From Ophiodon elongatus (taxonomy: Eukaryota > Chordata > Actinopteri > Perciformes > Hexagrammidae): a DNA stretch of 64,000 bases. A program made the position numbers and the translations under genes. Below the pieces are notes generated by a model. That model was not told the DNA's origin, did not search any database, and worked only from the letters and a program-made list of their open reading frames with translations. Shown one piece after another: positions 60,901 to 64,000 of this stretch. Position 1 is the first letter of the stretch. Every line of letters starts with the position of its first letter. Location: NCBI GenBank assembly GCA_016806645.1, contig JACSYO010001810.1:2227001-2291000 (forward strand), in the 5' to 3' direction.

Positions 60901-63747
60901 CCAAAAGGTGGCTGGAGCGGTGTAAAGTACACCACCATTGAACTCCATCTGAAGAGGAGTACCGGTAATGGTCTGGGCTTGCTTGTTTGGGCTAGGCTCC
61001 TTCCAATTTAGAAAAATATTAGTCAGTGAAAGTTACAATCTATAACATGTTTTACCAGAGGGAACAAGAAGCACATGGGCCCCCACATGCAGCAGCAGAT
61101 TCACTGACATTCAACCTTGACACTTATGTCACTGACATTCAAAGCACTGCCTCGTGCTTTCACAGGCACAATCAGAAGTCTTTCACACCCACACTCTGCT
61201 TTTCTTAAAAGACATCTTAAAGAAAATCACCTTTTACTTTATCAAAGGCATCTGTATCTTGGTTACTTTTTGAGTTTTCAGTTAGATTTTGAGGAATCTA
61301 CTAAAAAGAATAATATGTCACTGTTGTATGTATGTATGTATGTATCTATGTATCACTGCAATTGGGGCTGGGCGATATGGGCAAAATGACCAAATTCAAT
61401 AAATAGTCTATATGAAATAACCAAACGGTAAAGCCTATTTTTGTATACTCCTGTATGACTTATACATGTTTTTTTCTCATTTTATTAAGAACGTAATTGC
61501 AAAATAAACATTTAACAGTTTCAAGCAAAGTTATAAGAAAAAAAAAAAAAGATCAATCATTATAGGCCCAGCCTATGCGTTTCTGCATGTTGAGCCCTCT
61601 CACAGCAAAGTAACTAATAATGCTGTCTTACAGTTCGGCCGCTAGTTTTTCCGACATCGCGACAGAAGCTATATATAAGAAGAATGTATTATATTCTTCT
61701 ATTATATTGACGATATACATCTTCATATCACCCAGACCCAACTGCAATGGTGCCATCATCTAAAGTAAAAATGAAACAATAGAGTTCTATGGCACACAGG
61801 AACATGCTATATTTGGCTTTGGCTACACAGACAATATTTGTCAACAGGATAAATTGTTTGTTTTGATCCTTACATGGGATTTGACAGTATGAAAATAATA
61901 GAATATCACAATCCTTATCTTTTAAAACCTAACAGAGTTCTTAAGTGTGAAAACCAAAAGATTGAAGAAGACTGCTTACTGGTCGAGACAAGTACATTTT
62001 CTAATGCTATTTATCACAGCATTTAGCTATTACTAATTTCCAATGTGCATCCCGAGAAAGATACAACCACAAGTTAGATTTATTAAAAACATTTTATCAG
62101 TGGAACATTACTTTAAAATAGCTGCAAAGGCATTGCTACTTACCGCTACAAAATGCCGCAGTACATATATAAGTGTGCCCTCTCCAGCCTTCTCTGACAG
62201 CACCTTATGAAACGAGGTGAACTTCTTGGTTCCAATCTCAGCATAGAGGATCACGACTGGCACATCTGTTTTATTGACCCCTGGATATGTGTGGTCATTC
62301 TTGTATAAATATGGTTTTGGCCTGCGAATAATTGAAAATGTTGTTGAGGACATAATAGAAATTAAATAATCTGTTTCAAAAACCTTTCTGTGTTCATTAC
62401 AGGCAAAAATGCAGTCAGTAAAGGGATTTTTTTTTTATAACAAAACAACTGTTTAAACTTTTCATATTGTACTGCATTAAAGATTGAGTTTATCCACGGA
62501 GGGGAGGAATGCGCCATTCTGCGTTACCTGCCTGCAGCTGCCTTCAGGAGCTTCTTGATTTCTTTGGTACTGCAGCTATGTTGACCATGGATGGAGACAA
62601 AGGCAGGGCAAGCCTCAGGCGGAGGCTCATCACTGGCTATCTGTTAGAGAGCATAGAGGAGTGAAGGAATGTTCTTTAAAACAGTGGCCACAACATGATG
62701 CCAACAATGGCAGGATCTGGTGAAGACCCCTCACTCTTTAACATGGGCCAAAGTTAATCGCAGATAAATCAGTTATGTGATTGATATTCTACAGCAATCA
62801 TCACAACAATGTACACTGTGCAGAACAAGTATCGGACATATTGCAATTTTGATCAGATGATAGCGCTAGATAAAAAGTCAGGGGAAGATTAAAGTAACTA
62901 ATATTCATCCTGTGGGGACCATGAATATCTGAACCAAATTCTGTCCCAATCCAGCTGGCAAATGTTGAGATATTTTACTGGATAAGTGCAAGGTTAGACA
63001 GAATATAGAAATTTGCATATAATAAAATGCAGTGTGCATGTTGATAAATGCATCTGAGTGATACAAAAAACAGTCCTATCAATTTCGATTACTAACGCTA
63101 ATTCTTGTTTGTCACTGGATTAATTACTGATAATTTATCTTATTAACCGTATTTGAATTATGTGAGAAACCACAGGGATATACAAATACTGTTGTGAGAA
63201 AATTAATCATTGGTGTGTAGTATTTAACACAGTAGTTTGAGAATAATGACCTTCAAAGATTATGCCAAAGAAAATGAAACTGTAAGTAAAGCCTAGGTCA
63301 AGAATAGGATAAACAATGTAACAGCCTCTCACAAGAAATGAACCTGGCTCTCTTACCATATATATTATATTCCCACACTACTCTTGAGAAGGTTTTGAAA
63401 TAGTCATACTTATATGATCACAACGTACCTGCTGAGATGCTTGAACAGCTGGTGAGTATGACCGTAGGGCCAGAGCAAATTTAAGGAGATTAACTTGAAG
63501 ATCTGTAAGAAACTGGCCAGCCTTCTTAATGACCAAGTTGTAGTACGAGCGCACGGATTCTGTGAGACACATCAACATTAGTAATAATGAGGTTTCTTAG
63601 AAGAGAAGCACACGTGTCAAGGTCTCAATGTTTTTTAAATATATTTTGGATTAGATCAACACACCTCCTTGCTTATATACGGTGAGCTCTTTCACGGTGT
63701 CAACAAACTGCCAGAATTTTTCATTCCCATCTTCTGCAATAAACTCA
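33337..63747 (-). CDS. uggt2: UDP-glucose:glycoprotein glucosyltransferase 2, 5' end off the right edge
   Basis: Thirty-eight exons are visible on the reverse strand, with continuous phases and about 1,477 residues. UGGT proteins are about 1,500-1,550 residues, so roughly the first 50 (signal peptide and start) lie beyond the window. The enzyme is a soluble ER-lumen sensor of glycoprotein folding. It adds glucose from UDP-glucose to high-mannose N-glycans of misfolded proteins so that calnexin and calreticulin rebind them. The order seen is thioredoxin-like domains, a beta-sandwich region, and a C-terminal GT24 glucosyltransferase domain with a DAD metal-binding motif (FVDADQ). The paralogue UGGT2, rather than UGGT1, is inferred from synteny with dnajc3. 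The sub-entries list the exons. The last coding exon is uncertain and is treated separately. Confidence 0.95.
33534..33701 (-). CDS. uggt2: uggt2 long C-terminal exon, open to TAA at 33534
   Basis: The exon starts after CTGCAG at 33702 with CNNPKTKEPKLTAAARIVPE and continues WVEYDNEIKKLL, matching the conserved UGGT C-terminus. If read to its own stop it ends SQHEKGY, which is not a KDEL-type ER-retrieval signal. UGGT proteins normally end in such a signal (HDEL or REEL types in human). A phase-1 donor after AAAAAG at 33542 (gttact, weak) would splice to the small exon at 33337-33362 and restore one. Both forms are possible from sequence. Confidence 0.8.
   Translation of the reverse strand, partial: CNNPKTKEPKLTAAARIVPEWVEYDNEIKKLLRQEQEDTTTQKQTPSPSQHEKGY
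34284..37490 (-). CDS. uggt2: uggt2 visible exons 31-36: GT24 catalytic domain
   Basis: Exons in coding order: 37386-37490, 37203-37287, 36346-36528, 36042-36202, 34512-34626 and 34284-34400. They encode the family-8-like GT24 glucosyltransferase domain, the most conserved part of UGGT. Landmarks are VLNIFSVASGHLYERFLR, TKTPVKFWFLKNYLSPSF, the UDP-glucose and metal site in DKIIFVDADQ (visible residues about 1276-1285), DLEGAPYGYTPFCDSRREME, GYWASHLGHRKYHI, LSNLDQDLPN and WLWCETWCDD. Every catalytic landmark I know for the family is present, so the enzyme should be active. The exon at 34512-34626 is preceded by a (CT)n tract. Confidence 0.95.
34643..34678. repeat. (GA)n microsatellite next to a uggt2 acceptor
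   Basis: About 17 GA units on the forward strand, which are (CT)n in the uggt2 transcript. They lie about 17 bases upstream of the acceptor of the exon at 34512-34626 and so act as part of its pyrimidine tract. Confidence 0.9.
38548..38579. repeat. (GGGA)n / poly-G tract
   Basis: Repeated GGGA units followed by about 13 Gs, in a uggt2 intron. The run has the G-run spacing that can form a G-quadruplex. Confidence 0.85.
41520..41562. repeat. (CATA)n(CA)n microsatellite
   Basis: A few CATA units followed by about 16 CA units in a uggt2 intron. Confidence 0.9.
41797..49498 (-). CDS. uggt2: uggt2 visible exons 21-30: distal thioredoxin-like and beta-sandwich part
   Basis: Exons in coding order: 49367-49498, 48636-48766, 48150-48245, 47831-47933, 46924-47003, 45315-45504, 45029-45187, 44762-44847, 42062-42146 and 41797-41879. 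They encode visible residues about 780 to 1161. Landmarks are DAFEKKFNTLEVDF, DVLKLSPGQKAVISNGR, VAIVDPLTREAQKM, MELPESPLLTLIMITPESW, YELEHLLLEGHCFD, QPPRGLQFTLG and GYFQLKANPGAWIL. This part of UGGT links the client-binding arc to the catalytic domain and includes its beta-sandwich domains. The exon at 45029-45187 ends MANL where the family usually has MANH, with an in-phase border. Confidence 0.92.
42147..44761 (-). other. uggt2 intron (2.6 kb)
   Basis: Contains a compound (AT)n(GT)n tract at 42294-42358. I see no exon, no repeat family I can name and no RNA gene in the remainder. Confidence 0.5.
42294..42358. repeat. (AT)n(GT)n compound microsatellite
   Basis: About 22 AT units followed by about 10 GT units. 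Confidence 0.9.
45505..46923 (-). other. uggt2 intron (1.4 kb)
   Basis: AT-rich intron sequence with no exon, no recognisable repeat family and no RNA gene. The coding phases of the flanking exons join directly (phase 2). Confidence 0.5.
47150..47270 (+). repeat. Teleost dispersed repeat tail
   Basis: The run TTTGTAAAGCACTTTGAATT, GTGTTATAAAAGTAAAACTT and then GATTGATTGAT is the usual 3' tail style of a common fish non-LTR or SINE element. It lies in the uggt2 intron between 47003 and 47831. Confidence 0.5.
49499..52400 (-). other. uggt2 intron (2.9 kb)
   Basis: AT-rich intron without recognisable exon or repeat family. A T run lies near 50688-50700 and an A run near 52360-52374, close to the exon at 52401. 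Confidence 0.5.
52401..56543 (-). CDS. uggt2: uggt2 visible exons 12-20: central thioredoxin-like part
   Basis: Exons in coding order: 56424-56543, 55959-56044, 55691-55826, 55281-55412, 55005-55169, 54329-54452, 54140-54238, 53194-53288 and 52401-52607. They encode visible residues about 392 to 779. Landmarks are WINDIENDPVYRSWP, GFVFVVNTKEEIDGFSDAG, DGALFYKKSGLGSLP, NVVPRMNPLILS and MWIAGDFEKVSGRKLL. The exon at 52401-52607 is preceded, in transcript order, by a long (GT)n tract and by AAGCAG, so either AG could serve as acceptor. I placed the border after the second AG because that gives the KASPGVRVGVI start expected from the family. All phases join without a stop. Confidence 0.92.
52617..52698. 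repeat. (CA)n microsatellite abutting a uggt2 acceptor
   Basis: Starts with CACACG variants and becomes pure CA on the forward strand; in the uggt2 transcript it is (GT)n followed by TCTAAGCAG and the exon at 52401-52607. It replaces a normal pyrimidine tract. Confidence 0.9.
53671..53722. repeat. Poly-C then (CAGT/CAGC)n tetranucleotide repeat
   Basis: Ten Cs followed by about ten CAGT and CAGC units in the uggt2 intron between 53288 and 54140. Confidence 0.85.
54872..54914. repeat. (CA)n(TA)n microsatellite
   Basis: A short CA run followed by about 16 TA units in a uggt2 intron. Confidence 0.9.
56544..58170 (-). other. uggt2 intron (1.6 kb) with an inserted gene-start-like island
   Basis: The flanking exons join in phase 0 (HPAIM to WINDIENDP), so nothing coding for uggt2 is missing. 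The island at about 56800-57260 is richer in CpG and carries CCAAT motifs and a short open frame, described separately. The rest is AT-rich. Confidence 0.5.
56909..57064 (-). pseudogene. RecQ-helicase-like orphan start exon (51 residues)
   Basis: The reverse-strand frame begins MATPEEVSVDATVHQ in good context (aaaATGG) and continues SLKKEQRTTVKAFLGGKNVF, which resembles the lead-in to the Walker A motif of RecQ-type helicases (usual next residues LLPTG then GKS). Here the match stops at FPLL and the frame ends 9 residues later. Upstream are GC-rich sequence and CCAAT boxes. It is probably a copy of the 5' end of a helicase-like or transposon-borne gene inserted in the uggt2 intron, in the same orientation. 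The family similarity is from memory, and no downstream helicase exon is visible. Confidence 0.45.
58171..63747 (-). CDS. uggt2: uggt2 visible exons 1-11: N-terminal thioredoxin-like part
   Basis: Exons in coding order: 63665-63747, 63429-63559, 62528-62640, 62144-62321, 60188-60284, 60040-60106, 59764-59864, 59369-59468, 58890-58950, 58497-58588 and 58171-58321. They encode visible residues 1 to about 391. Landmarks are EKFWQFVDTVKELTVYKQ, SYYNLVIKKAGQFLTDLQ, DVPVVILYAEIGTKKF, MLLSGYGVELAIKSTEYKA and GELFINGLHIDLDIHNPFS, all matching the conserved UGGT N-terminal half, which folds into thioredoxin-like domains that contact misfolded clients. The first visible exon begins inside a codon, so at least one upstream exon lies outside the window. 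Introns are mostly short, but the one after 62144 (1.86 kb) holds a transposon fragment. Confidence 0.92.
60450..61012 (+). mobile_element. Degenerate Tc1/mariner transposon fragment
   Basis: The forward strand carries a decayed Tc1-like transposase region: GTAATTGTGAAGCGGAAACG, CCTAGGAGCAACAACAGC, GGTGGCTGGAGCGGTGTAAA and GTCTGGGCTTGCTTGTTTGG follow in the order expected for the first two thirds of the transposase gene. There are many frameshifts, and an internal deletion before GGTAATGGTCTGGGC. Terminal inverted repeats are not seen. It lies in the uggt2 intron between 60284 and 62144, antisense to uggt2, and cannot encode an enzyme. Confidence 0.7.
61325..61353. repeat. (GTAT)n microsatellite
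   Basis: Five to seven GTAT units with one CTAT variant near the 3' end, in the same uggt2 intron as the Tc1 fragment. Confidence 0.8.
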
Positions 63748-64000
63748 CTACATATGAGTAAAAGAAAATATTAGTCAGCATTATTCATTGATCACAGTAT
63801 GTTTCAAATAACCACTTAAACTTACAGACCACATAATAATTTTATATTTTCTGGTAAAAATTCTTCCCAGGCTTGGTTCCAGAATGTTTCGCTGTGAAGT
63901 ATCACACAGACCTTACAGGCATAAAGTAGGTTACAATAAAACCACAGAAAAATATTTTCACACAGAAAAATAAAGTCATATGTTCTTGATCAAAGGTTCT
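63748..64000 (-). other. uggt2 intron reaching the window edge
   Basis: The acceptor for the first visible uggt2 exon lies at 63748-63749. The sequence to the right edge is AT-rich intron. A short open reading at about 63823-63893 has splice-like borders, but its translation does not fit UGGT. Confidence 0.5.

Noticed and set aside
63823..63893. Possible extra uggt2 exon with splice-like borders near the right edge
   Set aside because: Its translation (ETFWNQAWEEFLPEN) does not match UGGT, and the known exon order leaves no room for it.

Overview
The window is nuclear DNA of a ray-finned fish, probably a percomorph teleost. This is judged from intron-rich genes with GT-AG borders, many di- and trinucleotide microsatellites, MITE- and SINE-like repeats of a kind I recognise from percomorph genomes, and protein similarity to teleost and human orthologues. 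The gene order claudin-10 type genes, dnajc3 (forward), uggt2 (reverse) matches human chromosome 13q32, where CLDN10, DZIP1, DNAJC3 and UGGT2 lie together. I see no DZIP1 here.

Region 1 (about 1.8-16.5 kb) is a forward-strand tandem cluster of claudin-10-like tight-junction genes, each with five exons. Gene A (2130-3819), gene B (4984-7484) and gene D (14882-16060) look intact. Gene A' (11171-12869) is a close copy of A, lying about 9.05 kb downstream, but it has lost the exon 1 splice donor. A decayed remnant of B (psi-B', 14017-14393) follows A'. The pair A-B was therefore duplicated as a unit and the second unit is decaying.

Region 2 (16.6-19.5 kb) is a repeat-rich spacer. It holds one MITE nested inside another at a TTAA site, a perfect 28-bp hairpin, and a SINE/LINE-like tail.

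Region 3 (19.6-30.9 kb) is dnajc3, the ER co-chaperone p58IPK, complete in 12 exons (504 codons plus stop). An ERSE-like element lies upstream, a long (GT)n tract supplies one splice donor, and TE-like islands lie in introns 9 and 11.

Region 4 (33.3-64.0 kb) is uggt2, the ER glycoprotein-folding sensor, on the reverse strand. It runs from near its N-terminus (the first exon or exons are beyond the right edge) to its C-terminus, with 38 exons visible. The open frame of the long penultimate exon ends without an ER-retrieval signal. A 26-bp downstream exon in the correct phase ends in Arg-Asp-Glu-Leu-stop and is probably the true end. Its introns hold a Tc1/mariner fragment, a RecQ-helicase-like orphan start exon and many microsatellites.

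dnajc3 and uggt2 are convergent, and both products act in ER protein folding. The claudins form paracellular pores and are functionally separate. I found no CRISPR array, no bacterial features, no tRNA or rRNA gene, and no clearly new multi-gene system. The most interesting points are the uggt2 terminal exon, the decaying claudin duplication, and microsatellites acting as splice-site sequence. All coordinates come from reading by eye, so exon borders should be confirmed with RNA-seq.
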